Shown in pieces: positions 8,569-18,022 of a stretch of 64,000 nt of DNA. Position 1 is the first letter of the stretch, and each line of letters starts with the position of its first letter. Position numbers and translations under genes: made by a program. Source of the DNA: Ureibacillus xyleni (lineage in GTDB: Bacteria; Bacillota; Bacilli; Bacillales_A; Planococcaceae); contig NZ_OBMQ01000001.1 in assembly GCF_900217795.1 (NCBI RefSeq), forward strand, positions 487,011 through 551,010, in the 5' to 3' direction. The notes below the pieces were generated by a model, which saw only the letters and a list, made by a program, of their open reading frames with translations, made no database searches and was not told the origin of the DNA.

Positions 8569-10461
8569 GTGAGCTCTGTCGCAGTCTCAAAGAAAAAGGG
8601 CTTTGGAGCAGTTTTGTGGGATTATTTAACAACTGTTGACCATAAAAAACTAGGCGTTATGTATTTATTCGCAGGGGTTTTATTCTTTGCTATCGCTGGT
8701 TTTGAAGCGCTATTAATGCGTATTCAATTAATGGTTCCAAACAATGATTTTATTTCTGCCGGCCTTTTTAATGAATTATTAACAATGCATGGAACAACAA
8801 TGCTATTCTTAGCAGCGACTCCATTGCTATTCGGATTTATGAACGCGATTGTACCATTACAAATTGGTGCACGTGACGTAGCATTCCCATTCCTAAACTC
8901 ATTAGGATTCTGGTTGTTCTTCCTTGGTGCTATTTTCATGCACTTATCATTCTTTATGGGTGGAGCACCTGATGCTGGATGGACTTCTTACGCATCATTA
9001 TCTTTATATTCACCTGGACATGGTATTGATTTCTATGTATTAGGTTTACAAATTTCTGGTGCTGGTACGTTAATTTCTGGTATTAACTTCATCGTAACAA
9101 TTATTACAATGCGTGCACCTGGTATGACGTTCATGCGTATGCCTTTATTTACTTGGACTACTTTAATTTCAAGTTCATTAATTTTATTCGCATTCCCTCC
9201 ACTAACTGTTGGTTTATTCTTCATGTTAGTTGACCGTATGTTCGGAGCAAACTTCTTTGATCATACAATGGGTGGTAACACAATTATTTGGGAACACTTA
9301 TTCTGGATCTTCGGACACCCAGAAGTTTATATCTTAGTATTACCTGCATTCGGTTTATTCTCTGAAATTATTCCGGTATTTGCTCGTAAACGTTTATTCG
9401 GATACTCTTCAATGGTATTCGCAACAATTTTAATTGGTTTCTTAGGTTTCATGGTATGGGCTCACCACATGTTTACTGTAGGTATGGGACCAACTGCTAA
9501 CGCAATTTTCGCGATTGCTACAATGGCGATTGCAGTACCAACTGGTATGAAAGTATTTAACTGGATCCTTACTATTTGGGGCGGTTCAATTAAAGTTACA
9601 GTGCCAATGCTATACGCTCTTGGCTTCATTCCATCATTCGTAGCTGGTGGGGTAACAGGGGTTATGATGGCCACTGCACCACTTGACTACCAATTACATG
9701 ATTCTTACTTTATCGTAGCTCACTTCCACTACGTAATCGTTGGTGGTATCGTAACAGCTATTTTCGGTTCAATGCACTATTATTGGCCTATCATGTTTAA
9801 CCGTACTTTAAGTGAAAAATTAGGAGTTTTAACTTTCTGGGTATTCTTTATCGGATTCCATTTAACATTCTTCCTACAACATTTCTTAGGTTTAATGGGT
9901 ATGCCACGTCGTGTATTCACGTTCCAAGCAGACCAAGGTTGGGATTTATTTAACTATATTTCATCTATCGGTGCGATTATGATGGCTGTCGGTGTAGTTT
10001 TATTAGTAATCAACGTATTACTATCTATCAAAACTCCACCAGTTAATAGAAGAGACTACTGGGGCGATGGACGTTCTTTAGAATGGTCAATCCAATTACC
10101 AGTTCCATTCTATAACTTTAAACAAACTCCACTTGTTCGTGGTTTTGACCCATGTTGGTTAGAAAAACAAGAAGGTAATAAAGAAATGATGACATATGCA
10201 GAACCACTTGGTGATATTCATATGCCAAACAATTCAATCTTACCTTTAATTATGTCTATTGGTTTATTTATTGCAGCATTTGGTGCACTTTATCATCCAG
10301 ATGGTGTTTCATGGTCAGTTCCTGTAATTGTAATTGGTTTAGGAATTACTGTATTAGCTATGATTACACGTTCTGTGAAAGACGATCATGGTTTCCATGT
10401 ACATGTTGAAGAAGTTATTGCGACTGAAGAACGTCTTTATGGAAAAGGGGGTAACAAGTAA
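8569..10461 (+). CDS. ctaD: Cytochrome caa3 oxidase subunit I
   Basis: This is the catalytic heme-copper subunit, reducing oxygen to water and pumping protons. The 630-residue, roughly 12-14-helix protein shows the heme a ligand in TMHGTTM, the CuB histidine and cross-linked tyrosine in GHPEVYIL, the CuB pair in WAHHMF, and the heme ligands in VAHFHYV. I chose GTG at 8569, 8 bases after AAGGAGG; an upstream GTG or TTG reading would place this ribosome site inside the gene. Its stop codon overlaps the ctaE start. Confidence 0.97.
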   Translation: MSSVAVSKKKGFGAVLWDYLTTVDHKKLGVMYLFAGVLFFAIAGFEALLMRIQLMVPNNDFISAGLFNELLTMHGTTMLFLAATPLLFGFMNAIVPLQIGARDVAFPFLNSLGFWLFFLGAIFMHLSFFMGGAPDAGWTSYASLSLYSPGHGIDFYVLGLQISGAGTLISGINFIVTIITMRAPGMTFMRMPLFTWTTLISSSLILFAFPPLTVGLFFMLVDRMFGANFFDHTMGGNTIIWEHLFWIFGHPEVYILVLPAFGLFSEIIPVFARKRLFGYSSMVFATILIGFLGFMVWAHHMFTVGMGPTANAIFAIATMAIAVPTGMKVFNWILTIWGGSIKVTVPMLYALGFIPSFVAGGVTGVMMATAPLDYQLHDSYFIVAHFHYVIVGGIVTAIFGSMHYYWPIMFNRTLSEKLGVLTFWVFFIGFHLTFFLQHFLGLMGMPRRVFTFQADQGWDLFNYISSIGAIMMAVGVVLLVINVLLSIKTPPVNRRDYWGDGRSLEWSIQLPVPFYNFKQTPLVRGFDPCWLEKQEGNKEMMTYAEPLGDIHMPNNSILPLIMSIGLFIAAFGALYHPDGVSWSVPVIVIGLGITVLAMITRSVKDDHGFHVHVEEVIATEERLYGKGGNK

Positions 10462-11084
10462 TGGAAGAAACTAAATTCACCCCACAAACTTGGCCGAATC
10501 ACGCTGAACAAGCAACTGCTGAAGGGAAAAATAAATTCGTAGGTATTTGGATCTTTATTTGTAGTGATATCGTATTATTTGCCAGCGTATTTGCAACTTA
10601 TCTTTCTTTAAGAAACAAAGGTCCTGCTGGAATGGAGTTCACTACACAATCGTTATTTGAATTACCATTAGCATTTGTCATGACGATGTTGCTTTTAACA
10701 TCATCTTTAACATCTGTATACGCGATGTATCATATGAAAAACTATAATATTAAAGGCGTTATTACATGGATGGCAATTACTGTATTATTAGGTCTTGGCT
10801 TCCTTGGTCTTGAAATTTATGAGTTTTATCACTATGTACACATTGGATTCGGGTATACACAATCTGCATTCTCTTCTGCGTTCTTTACTTTAGTAGGTAC
10901 GCACGGGTTGCACGTTATCATTGGTTTAGTTTGGATTACATGTTTAATCGTACGTAACGCTAAACGTGGTCTAAATTTATACAATGCTCCAAAATTCTAC
11001 GCAGCGTCAATTTATTGGCACTTTATCGACGTAGTATGGGTATTCATCTTTACTGTAGTTTACTTAATGGGGGTGTTAGGATAA
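10461..11084 (+). CDS. ctaE: Cytochrome caa3 oxidase subunit III
   Basis: This 207-residue protein with about five transmembrane helices is a standard heme-copper oxidase subunit III, which stabilises the catalytic core. Family marks are GIWIFICSDIVLFASVFATY near the N terminus, GTHGLHVIIGL near residue 150 and YWHFIDVVWVFIF near the C terminus. It overlaps ctaD by one base (TAATG) and is followed by ctaF after one base, so the four subunit genes are translated as a coupled operon. Confidence 0.96.
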   Translation: MEETKFTPQTWPNHAEQATAEGKNKFVGIWIFICSDIVLFASVFATYLSLRNKGPAGMEFTTQSLFELPLAFVMTMLLLTSSLTSVYAMYHMKNYNIKGVITWMAITVLLGLGFLGLEIYEFYHYVHIGFGYTQSAFSSAFFTLVGTHGLHVIIGLVWITCLIVRNAKRGLNLYNAPKFYAASIYWHFIDVVWVFIFTVVYLMGVLG

Positions 11085-11085
11085 T

Positions 11086-11427
11086 ATGGGACATCATACT
11101 GAAGTACAAGCAAAAACAAAAGCTCAATATGAATATGACCGCCATCACAATGCGGTACATATGAAAAAGCAAGTTGTTAATTTTGCCATCATGATTTTCT
11201 TAACATTTCTAGCATTTGCAGTAGTAGTAGCAGATTTTTCTCCATATTTAATTAAACCGTTTATTCTATTACTAGCTGGAATTCAAGTTGTACTACAATT
11301 ATATTCTTTCATGCACATGGATGATAAAAATGGTCACCATATCGGAGTTATTTCAACTTACGTATGGTCAGGTGCAATGATTATCTTCCCTGTATTCTTA
11401 GCATTTGTTACTGTCGTTTGGTGGTAA
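11086..11427 (+). CDS. ctaF: Cytochrome caa3 oxidase subunit IV
   Basis: This small 113-residue subunit has three hydrophobic helices (about 28-50, 53-75 and 88-112). It belongs to the bacterial cytochrome c oxidase subunit IV family (YSFMHMDD motif at the helix 2 exit). It has no cofactor of its own; the family assists assembly and stability of the complex. It is the last gene before a strong terminator, so ctaG is a separate unit. Confidence 0.94.
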   Translation: MGHHTEVQAKTKAQYEYDRHHNAVHMKKQVVNFAIMIFLTFLAFAVVVADFSPYLIKPFILLLAGIQVVLQLYSFMHMDDKNGHHIGVISTYVWSGAMIIFPVFLAFVTVVWW

Positions 11428-11441
11428 TCTATTGCAAGAGG

Positions 11442-11477
11442 CACGCTTCTGGAGTTTCTTCAGAAGCGTGTTTTTTT
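11442..11477 (+). terminator. Terminator of the ctaCDEF operon
   Basis: A perfect 10-bp stem (CACGCTTCTG and CAGAAGCGTG) around a 9-base loop is followed by seven T residues. Confidence 0.93.
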
Positions 11478-11658
11478 AATTATGAAATTGTTGAAGTTTA
11501 CAGCGGGGTGTTATTTAACTTGCTATTGAATCCAACAATCAACAAAATATCAGGATAATAATTTTGAATAAATTAAATTAATTGTCATAGTTCGTCCATT
11601 GATGTTACTATGTAAGCGTTCTATAATGAGACTATTGAAATAAAGGAGCGCTAGAACG

Positions 11659-12579
11659 ATGCCGTTAAGTATATTTGGTTTTCAAGCATTATGGAGCCCG
11701 TATTTAATAGGGGTAATCATTTTTCTAACTATAGTTTATTTTTTAGTTACTGTTGTTTGGAGAAAAGATTTTAAAGTAAGTGAACCTTTAAAGAAAAGTG
11801 AGGCAATTTATTTTGTTCTCGCAATGATTTTAATTTACGTTATTAAAGGATCGCCAATTGATTTAATGTCTCATATTATGTTCACATATCATATGGTGCA
11901 AATGGCTTTTCTACTTCTATTAATCCCTATGTTATTAATTAAAGGTATTCCTTGGTGGGTGTGGAAAGTTGTTGTAGAAGCCCCTGTTGTCCGAAACATA
12001 TTTAAAATCTTTGGACAACCAGTAGTTGCAATTTTTGTATTTGCTTTAATGTTTTCTATTTACCATTTACCACTTGTATTTGATACGATAAAACTAGATG
12101 AAACGTTCCATGGAATATTTACATTTATTTTGTTTCTTTCAGCATTCTTTATGAACTGGCCGTTGATTCATGATGTAGAGGGTCAACCACAGATGAAAGG
12201 GTTATATAAGATTGGATATATTATTGCAAATGCAATTGTTATTACCCCAGCTTGTGCATTAATTATTTTTAGCCCTGATCCGATGTATGCTACATATACA
12301 GATGGTGAAACATGGTTAAAAGCAATGGAACTTTGTGTACCTACTTCAACTTTATCTGGTTTAGCATTGTCTGGTCCTCAAATTTTCAACAGTATGAGCC
12401 CAATTAGAGATCAACAAATGGGCGGGGTACTAATGAAAATTATCCAAGAAATTATATTTGCTTTCGTTTTATATAAAGTCTTTATTCGTTGGTGGAGAGA
12501 AGAAAAATCAAACGAAGATGCAATTACAGAAAATGCATTAAAAGAATTCCAAGCTAAAAAACAAAGTCAGCAATATTAA
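11659..12579 (+). CDS. ctaG: CtaG, oxidase assembly factor of the caa3 type
   Basis: This 306-residue membrane protein has about seven helices and belongs to the Bacillus CtaG (caa3_CtaG) family, which is unrelated to the proteobacterial CtaG/Cox11 protein. Family work links it to forming active caa3 oxidase, probably through copper delivery to subunit I. Conserved histidines sit in FTYHMVQM, IYHLPL and FHGIFTF. A clear AGGAGCG site precedes the ATG, and the gene has terminators on both sides, so it is expressed alone. Confidence 0.94.
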   Translation: MPLSIFGFQALWSPYLIGVIIFLTIVYFLVTVVWRKDFKVSEPLKKSEAIYFVLAMILIYVIKGSPIDLMSHIMFTYHMVQMAFLLLLIPMLLIKGIPWWVWKVVVEAPVVRNIFKIFGQPVVAIFVFALMFSIYHLPLVFDTIKLDETFHGIFTFILFLSAFFMNWPLIHDVEGQPQMKGLYKIGYIIANAIVITPACALIIFSPDPMYATYTDGETWLKAMELCVPTSTLSGLALSGPQIFNSMSPIRDQQMGGVLMKIIQEIIFAFVLYKVFIRWWREEKSNEDAITENALKEFQAKKQSQQY

Positions 12580-12591
12580 TTTTTATATTTA

Positions 12592-12630
12592 AGAGACTAT
12601 CAGAAGCTATTGCTTCGGTAGTCTTTTTTT
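12592..12630 (+). terminator. Terminator after ctaG
   Basis: AGACTA and TAGTCT close an imperfect hairpin with an inner AGAAGC/GCTTC pairing and run into a stretch of T residues. Confidence 0.8.
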
Positions 12631-12663
12631 GTATATATTACCCAATTCGTTATTTTTACAAAT

Positions 12664-12708
12664 GAAAAAAGAATGTAGGTAAAGTGAAAATTACTTTATC
12701 TACATTCT
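12664..12708 (-). terminator. Terminator of the leftward yugN-like gene
   Basis: AGAATGTAG-TAAAGT and its complement make a long stem with one mismatch. Read leftward, it ends in a U tract (the A run at 12664-12670). Confidence 0.85.
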
Positions 12709-12749
12709 ATGAGTTTAGTATTATATTACTCTATTAATCTAGAAGCCTA

Positions 12750-13148
12750 TTACGCTTTAACTGTTTTCTTTCCAACTTCTGTTTCTTCAGCAGTTAATCC
12801 AAGATCTGCGAATTGTTTTTTAGCATTAGCTAAAATTTGTTCACATTCTTTAACTAAATGTTTTGGGAATACTTCATCCTCGTATTCTACTCCGTGTGGG
12901 TAATAGTATTTACCAAGTGCAGGTTTACCAATCTTTAAAACTGCGCTTTTATTACCAACATCACCAGAGATAGCACTACAGAATACACGTAAATAATAGC
13001 GACCTTCTTTTAGATCGAAACGTTTATCGAAAGTCATGCGATCGTAATCCCATGCACCATGGCATTCCAAACCGTTTTTTTCCATAACGCTTACAAGGAC
13101 TTCTTGTTCAGCAGTTATATTTTCAAGAGTTTTGTTATCGAAATACAT
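12750..13148 (-). CDS. YugN-like family protein
   Basis: This 132-residue soluble protein resembles the YugN-like family of Bacillales, whose function is unknown. The middle holds a beta-rich stretch (DKRFDLKEGRYYLRVFCSA), and the C-terminal third is an acidic helix. There is no signal peptide or membrane segment. The ATG follows an AAGGAGGA site. It sits alone between two rightward genes, facing the other way, where B. subtilis has ylbA/ylbB. I cannot add a role. Confidence 0.75.
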   Translation of the reverse strand: MYFDNKTLENITAEQEVLVSVMEKNGLECHGAWDYDRMTFDKRFDLKEGRYYLRVFCSAISGDVGNKSAVLKIGKPALGKYYYPHGVEYEDEVFPKHLVKECEQILANAKKQFADLGLTAEETEVGKKTVKA

Positions 13149-13296
13149 TTATATATCCTCCTTTAGAAAAATCGTACTTAAAGTATAGGCTCAATGTTTA
13201 TAATAGAGCAAAATAACTTTAGTTGCAATGGCAACATTGTGTCAACAAATATATAATAAGATATAATTACCATAAAAACGAAAGGATAGAAATGAC

Positions 13297-14370
13297 ATGA
13301 AAACTCTTTTTCGAATATTAATTGTCCTTTCATTTCTAGCAATTATTTTCTATTATTCATCTAATTCGAATAGTGATTATGAACCTTTAGAAGGACCAAA
13401 TTCTACATCTCAAATTATACCGAAAACGATAAGCGATCTACAAGTGCTGCAAGATGCTTTACCAAGACCTGAAGAAGGCCTATCCACATTAATAGGAAAA
13501 AAAAGTAAGATACTATTAGAGAAGTATGGAGAACCAAGCAGATATGACCCATCTCCATATGGTTACGATTGGTGGATTTATAATACAAATCCAGAACAGT
13601 TTGTCATGTTTGGGGTGAACAAAAATTTAATTACACAGGTTTATACGAGTGGGCAAAATATCGATGTATCACCTTATAAAATAGGACAATCTTTATCAGA
13701 TATTTATAGAATGACCATTGTGAATTCTGAAATCGTTGCTAATATTGGAGATAGCATATATACATTTACTTTAAGCGAAGAAGATATGAATACTCGAATT
13801 TTAACGAAATTTGATGATATATTTGCTCAATTATATATTGATAGTGAACGAGGGGTATTAAGTGGAGTTCGGTTTACAGATAGTAAGTCGTTAGTGATGC
13901 ATCGCCCTTATGAAATGTCTTTTGTAGGAGAACTTCTTTCACCACCGAACCCAACTTCATTTTTAATAGAAGAGAGTAATCAAGCTGGTGCAAATCAATT
14001 GTTTGATTTGTTAAACGTTTTTCGTGTCCAAAATAATATACCGACAATTGAGCCTGATGCACAAGTATCTGTATTAGCGATGCAGCATAGTGAGGATATG
14101 TATAGCCAAAATTATTTATCCCATGACTCCCCAACAAAAGGTTCATTGAAGGATCGTTTAGACGAAGCAAATATTCTATATGATGAGACGGAGGAAAATA
14201 TTGCAACAGCTTACTTTGATTCGATTGAAGCTGCTCATGGGTGGTTAAATTCAAGTAGCCACCGAGAATATATGTTAGATGACGAGTTTACTCATGTTGG
14301 ATCGGGTGTATTTATTAATTACTATACACAAATTTTCTTACAAAAACCGATTGAAGAGGAAGCTGAATAA
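13297..14370 (+). CDS. ylbC: CAP/SCP-domain surface protein, YlbC-like
   Basis: The 357-residue protein has an N-terminal hydrophobic anchor (residues 4-22), a CAP-associated N-terminal domain (about 60-215; typical GxxKxxLLEKYGEPSR-type segment), and a C-terminal CAP/SCP domain (about 235-350) with the usual histidines in MQHSEDM and SSSHREYML. Family members are secreted or membrane-anchored proteins of uncertain function. Position and architecture match B. subtilis YlbC. The ATG at 13297 follows GAAAGGA. It is probably its own transcript, with a hairpin after the stop. Confidence 0.85.
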   Translation: MKTLFRILIVLSFLAIIFYYSSNSNSDYEPLEGPNSTSQIIPKTISDLQVLQDALPRPEEGLSTLIGKKSKILLEKYGEPSRYDPSPYGYDWWIYNTNPEQFVMFGVNKNLITQVYTSGQNIDVSPYKIGQSLSDIYRMTIVNSEIVANIGDSIYTFTLSEEDMNTRILTKFDDIFAQLYIDSERGVLSGVRFTDSKSLVMHRPYEMSFVGELLSPPNPTSFLIEESNQAGANQLFDLLNVFRVQNNIPTIEPDAQVSVLAMQHSEDMYSQNYLSHDSPTKGSLKDRLDEANILYDETEENIATAYFDSIEAAHGWLNSSSHREYMLDDEFTHVGSGVFINYYTQIFLQKPIEEEAE

Positions 14371-14383
14371 ATACCTTATATAG

Positions 14384-14425
14384 AACACTGGAAGGATTTT
14401 TAATTCCTCAAGGTGTTTTTATTTT
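14384..14425 (+). terminator. Probable terminator after ylbC
   Basis: AACAC and GTGTT arms close an imperfect hairpin containing GGAA/TTCC, followed by TTTTTATTTT. Confidence 0.6.
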
Positions 14426-14580
14426 GACCTTTTATTTCTATACAGAAGTGTGAGCAATCAGTAGTTAGAAGTGTAAAGTACTTATAAAATTATTGAAGGA
14501 TAAATCTTTTTGAAAAAGCCGGCACGATTTTAGTGTCATGAATGGACCCTAGGCATAATATAGGGAAAAGGAGTGACAAC

Positions 14581-16059
14581 TTGCAACTAGCAGAACTATT
14601 AAAAGATTGGCCGTGTACTGTTAAGGGTGGTTCAATACGAGTTGAAGTGCTCGGTATAGAGGACTATGCGCAAGGAGTAAAAAAAGGTGATCTATTTGTA
14701 GTAAGAAAGGGAAAAAACTCAGATGGATTAAAATATATGGATATAGCAATTGAAAATGGTGCTGTTGGCGTAGTAATAGAGGACGAGAAATTACTAGATA
14801 CGTTGAAATTGTCAGTGCCTATTATTTGGGTTCCAAACTGTTTGAAGTTTATGTCATTCAGTGCAGCAAAATTGAATCAATTTCCAGCAGATGCAATGCA
14901 AGTCATTGCGATAACGGGGACAAATGGAAAAACAACAGTAAGTCATTTCATTGGTCAATTACTATATGCACTACATAAAAACGTAATTGTCATCGGAACA
15001 AACGGGATTTATATTAACGGAGTAGAAGTTAAATTAGATTATGAAAATTTAACAACTTTACAACCAAAACATCTACACAAAATATTAAAAATTGCCGTTA
15101 GCCGTGGTGTTCAATATGTTGTGTTAGAAGCGTCATCGATGGGATTAGCAAAACACCGTCTAGATGATTGTTCAATTGATGTTGGCGTGTTTTTAAATTT
15201 AGCAGAAGATCATATAGAGGATCATGGCTCTTATGACAAATATAAATCAGCTAAACAAATACTAGCTACATTGTCGAGTCAACTTGTCTTAAATGGTGAT
15301 GACTCATTCTGTCGTACTGTAGGATTACAGGCAAAGAAGAAAAAAGCCTACTTTGGTCTAGGAAATCGGGTTGATTACCAATTACAAATGCTAGCGGAAG
15401 GTCTAAGTACAACGACTTGTTGTTTACAAAGTAATAAAGGTCAAAAAGTATTCTCAGTTCCGTTTGTTGGGGACCATCATCTACAAAATACGATTGCAGC
15501 AATAAGTACTGTCAGTGAACTTGGTTTTTCAATTGAAGCGATTTGTGAGGCAGTTGAAAAGCTTTATTTACCTAAAGGAAGATTAGAAGAAATAAAAAAT
15601 AAACTAGGTTTATCGATTTATATTGATTATGCACATACAGAAGCTGCTTTGAGAGCTGTATTGCAAACGTTAAAGAAAACAGTAAAAGGTGACCTCATCG
15701 TTGTTTTTAGTTGTGGTGGGGATCGTGATAAGCATAAACGAATGAAAATGGGAGCTGTTGCCTCAAAATTTGCAAATAAGATTTACTTAACAATGGATAA
15801 TCCAAGAAGTGAGGATCCTGAAGTTATTAATGCTCAAATTGCAGCAGGGTTTACACCGAATCAACAATATGAAATGATACTTGATAGGGCAAAAGCAATT
15901 GAAACAGCTATTCGTTCAGCAAAAGAAGGAGATACCATTTTAATTGCCGGAAAAGGCCATGAAAAAACTCAAACGATTGGTTCAAAGCAATTTGAGTTTT
16001 CCGACTTTGAATGTGTTCGGCAAGTGTTAGAACAAAGCACAATCGATCGCGTAGAGTAA
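14581..16059 (+). CDS. murE: UDP-N-acetylmuramyl-tripeptide synthetase, meso-DAP type (MurE family), outside the dcw cluster
   Basis: MurE adds the third amino acid of the peptidoglycan stem peptide. From TTG at 14581, 7 bases after AAGGAG, the protein has 492 residues, close to B. subtilis MurE. It has the ATP loop GTNGKTT (113-119), a YKSAK segment with the lysine that is carbamylated in the family, and DNPR at 406-409. DNPR is the signature of enzymes that add meso-diaminopimelate; L-lysine enzymes carry DDPN-like residues instead. It is divergent: the N-terminal DSR motif near the uridine site reads EDY, and the usual DHLDYHGT reads DHIEDHGS. It stands alone here, while the dcw cluster at 32-47 kb has no murE. 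A vegetative or a spore-cortex role are both possible. Confidence 0.88.
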   Translation: MQLAELLKDWPCTVKGGSIRVEVLGIEDYAQGVKKGDLFVVRKGKNSDGLKYMDIAIENGAVGVVIEDEKLLDTLKLSVPIIWVPNCLKFMSFSAAKLNQFPADAMQVIAITGTNGKTTVSHFIGQLLYALHKNVIVIGTNGIYINGVEVKLDYENLTTLQPKHLHKILKIAVSRGVQYVVLEASSMGLAKHRLDDCSIDVGVFLNLAEDHIEDHGSYDKYKSAKQILATLSSQLVLNGDDSFCRTVGLQAKKKKAYFGLGNRVDYQLQMLAEGLSTTTCCLQSNKGQKVFSVPFVGDHHLQNTIAAISTVSELGFSIEAICEAVEKLYLPKGRLEEIKNKLGLSIYIDYAHTEAALRAVLQTLKKTVKGDLIVVFSCGGDRDKHKRMKMGAVASKFANKIYLTMDNPRSEDPEVINAQIAAGFTPNQQYEMILDRAKAIETAIRSAKEGDTILIAGKGHEKTQTIGSKQFEFSDFECVRQVLEQSTIDRVE

Positions 16060-16135
16060 TTACTAACATCATCAAGTATTCCCAATACAAACATTCTTTA
16101 ATTTCTGTTATGATGGTATTAGATTGGAGGAAGTA

Positions 16136-16585
16136 ATGATGATAATGACATCAGAATGGGCCTTCATTATAGATGAAGCAGATCAATTAAGTGAAATGAT
16201 CCTTTCTTCTGAGCAAGCTCAAAAATACCGCGATGCTTATAGAGAAGTATATAGTGATGAGTCTTTAGTGCAACAGATTCATGCATTTACAAAAATGAAA
16301 GAACAATATGAGGATGTACAACGATTTGGGAAGTACCATCCTGATTATCATACAATAATGAAAAAAATACGCGAGCAAAAACGCGCATTAGATTTAAACG
16401 AACAAGTAGCAAATTTAAAAATTGCTGAAAACGATTTTCAAGATTTATTAGATGAGGTTAGCTTAATCATCGGAAAATCGGTATCAGAGGCGGTTAAGGT
16501 CCCTGTAAGTAATCCATTTTTTGCATCAGATTCATCTTGTGGCTCTGGTTGTGGAAGTGGTGGGAGTTGCTCATGTTCTGCATAA
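16136..16585 (+). CDS. ricF: RicF (YlbF), iron-sulfur subunit of the Ric complex
   Basis: YlbF/RicF acts with YmcA (RicA) and YaaT (RicT) in B. subtilis. The complex guides RNase Y-dependent processing of operon mRNAs and is needed for competence, biofilm formation and sporulation. The 149-residue protein has the DUF964 helical domain and ends in a cysteine-rich tail (SSCGSGCGSGGSCSCSA); family work shows such cysteines bind an iron-sulfur cluster. ATG at 16136 or 16139 fits best behind GGAGG at 16126-16130. A convergent terminator separates it from the next gene. Confidence 0.92.
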   Translation: MMIMTSEWAFIIDEADQLSEMILSSEQAQKYRDAYREVYSDESLVQQIHAFTKMKEQYEDVQRFGKYHPDYHTIMKKIREQKRALDLNEQVANLKIAENDFQDLLDEVSLIIGKSVSEAVKVPVSNPFFASDSSCGSGCGSGGSCSCSA

Positions 16586-16588
16586 ATG

Positions 16589-16628
16589 TAAAAAAAGGCG
16601 AAAATGGGTAATTCCCACTTTCGCCTTT
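16589..16628. terminator. Bidirectional terminator between ricF and the phosphodiesterase gene
   Basis: AAAGGCGAAA and TTTCGCCTTT flank an inner TGGG/CCCA stem, with A and T tracts on the two sides serving the two convergent genes. Confidence 0.85.
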
Positions 16629-17547
16629 ATTGTACTTCCTCTTGGATATATTGTTGTATACATTCAATTGCAATATCTGGGCGATCTGTTACGATTCCTT
16701 TTGCACCGATATTTAGTAAGTGACGCATTGTATCAGTATCGTTAATTGTCCAATAGTGAACTGGGATGTTTAATTTTCCTAAGAAGGCAATGAATCTAGA
16801 AGAATCTAATGAAACTACACCAGACTTCATAGGAATTTGGAAAACATCAACTTTTGGATGATATAAATGGCCAAATTGACTTGAGAAAGCAGTAAATGCC
16901 TTTCTAACATCATTTTCTCCTGCACCTAATGCTACTCGATTTTGTGCGTATAAATTAAAGCGGTCCACTTGTTCGCTAAAGAAGCTTGTTACGACAATTT
17001 GATTTTCTGCATTATATTCTTCAATTAATCTCCAAAGTTTAGAAGGCATTAAGCTCCCTTCATACGTATCCGGTCCATCTTTTATATCAATATTAATATA
17101 AGTATTTGGATATGTTTCGAATAGTTCTTTTAAAGTTACGATTTCTACTTTTTCTTCTTGATACGGATAATTGCCTTCTAAGTCTTGGAAGTTATATCCA
17201 AAGTTTAATTGTTTTAACTCTTCTAAGTTCAAATCTTTTACAAATCCTACCCCATCACTTGTTCGATCTACTGTTTCGTCATGGAATACGATGATTTCTT
17301 CATCCTTTGTTAATCGAATATCCACTTCAAATCCATCAACACCTAAAGTAAATGCCTTTTCAAATGCAAGCATTGTATGTTCAGGCGCCAAATGAGAACC
17401 ACCACGGTGTGCTAAAACAATTGGTTGCTGCGTTTGTAAAACTTCTTTATCATCTCTTCTTTGTGGCTTTGATACGGCTTTACTGCCAGCCCATGCTGCA
17501 GCACTGGCAGCAGCGATTGCAAGAGCTACTTTTGTTTTCTTTCCCAT
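16627..17547 (-). CDS. Glycerophosphodiester phosphodiesterase family protein
   Basis: The family hydrolyses glycerophosphodiesters to sn-glycerol 3-phosphate and an alcohol. The 306-residue protein starts with a short basic stretch and a hydrophobic helix (about 6-22), so it is probably membrane-anchored or exported. The catalytic domain then opens with [14 protein letters not shown], then [10 protein letters not shown] and [10 protein letters not shown], giving the expected His, Glu, Asp and His of the active site. DIKDG follows in mid-domain. I place the start at 17547 behind AAGGAGG; the longer reading to 17601 lacks a ribosome site. It is an insertion relative to the B. subtilis ylbF-ylbG order. 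Confidence 0.88.
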   Translation of the reverse strand: MGKKTKVALAIAAASAAAWAGSKAVSKPQRRDDKEVLQTQQPIVLAHRGGSHLAPEHTMLAFEKAFTLGVDGFEVDIRLTKDEEIIVFHDETVDRTSDGVGFVKDLNLEELKQLNFGYNFQDLEGNYPYQEEKVEIVTLKELFETYPNTYINIDIKDGPDTYEGSLMPSKLWRLIEEYNAENQIVVTSFFSEQVDRFNLYAQNRVALGAGENDVRKAFTAFSSQFGHLYHPKVDVFQIPMKSGVVSLDSSRFIAFLGKLNIPVHYWTINDTDTMRHLLNIGAKGIVTDRPDIAIECIQQYIQEEVQ

Positions 17548-17737
17548 TATGATCCTCCTTAAATGGAACTTAACTATGTTAACTAAAATGGCTTTTCTCA
17601 TTTCAAAACAAATTTATATTTTTTATCATACTTTAAATATGATTATAACGGAAAATCTTACCTTGTGTCAGCTAAACTCTGTTGCTATCAAAATTAACTA
17701 TATGGTATGCTTTTATGTAAGAAATGAGGGAATACAA

Positions 17738-18010
17738 ATGCAAGAACGACAAGGAATTATTGTTTACGTCCATCAACTTAAACACGCAAAAGGTTTAAGA
17801 AAATACGGACATGTTCATTATATTTCGCGAAAGTTAAAATATGTTTTAATTTATTGTAATCGGGATGAAATTGAATCGACAATAAATAAAATACAACGCC
17901 TTCCTTTTGTGAAAGACGTTGTTGAATCGTTTCGCCCGTTCTTGAAAACTGAATTTGAAAATGCAAAACCAGATAAGGCAAAAGAGTACGATTATAAAGT
18001 TGGCTTATAG
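17738..18010 (+). CDS. ylbG: YlbG family protein (DUF2129)
   Basis: This small basic protein of 90 residues matches YlbG in sequence and in its place near ylbF and rsmD. The function is unknown. It has a compact alpha/beta look ([24 protein letters not shown], then an acidic helix) with no signal peptide. ATG at 17738 follows GAGGG at 17726-17730; the open frame extends far upstream, but that part is not gene-like. Confidence 0.85.
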   Translation: MQERQGIIVYVHQLKHAKGLRKYGHVHYISRKLKYVLIYCNRDEIESTINKIQRLPFVKDVVESFRPFLKTEFENAKPDKAKEYDYKVGL

Positions 18011-18022
18011 CTAAATTAAGGA

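Noticed and set aside
11364-11558. Open frame of 64 codons over the ctaF end
   Set aside because: It is out of frame with ctaF and runs through the operon terminator.
12709-12903. Rightward open frame of 64 codons
   Set aside because: It is antisense to the end of the yugN-like gene, with no independent support.
14554-14562. CATAATATA, which fits a sigma-K minus-10, just before murE
   Set aside because: No AC minus-35 lies at the right distance, and the transcript would start on the ribosome site, so it is not supported as a promoter.
17549-17737. Long N-terminal extension of ylbG
   Set aside because: The family protein begins at MQERQG (17738) behind GAGGG; the extension has no family similarity and overlaps the phosphodiesterase promoter.
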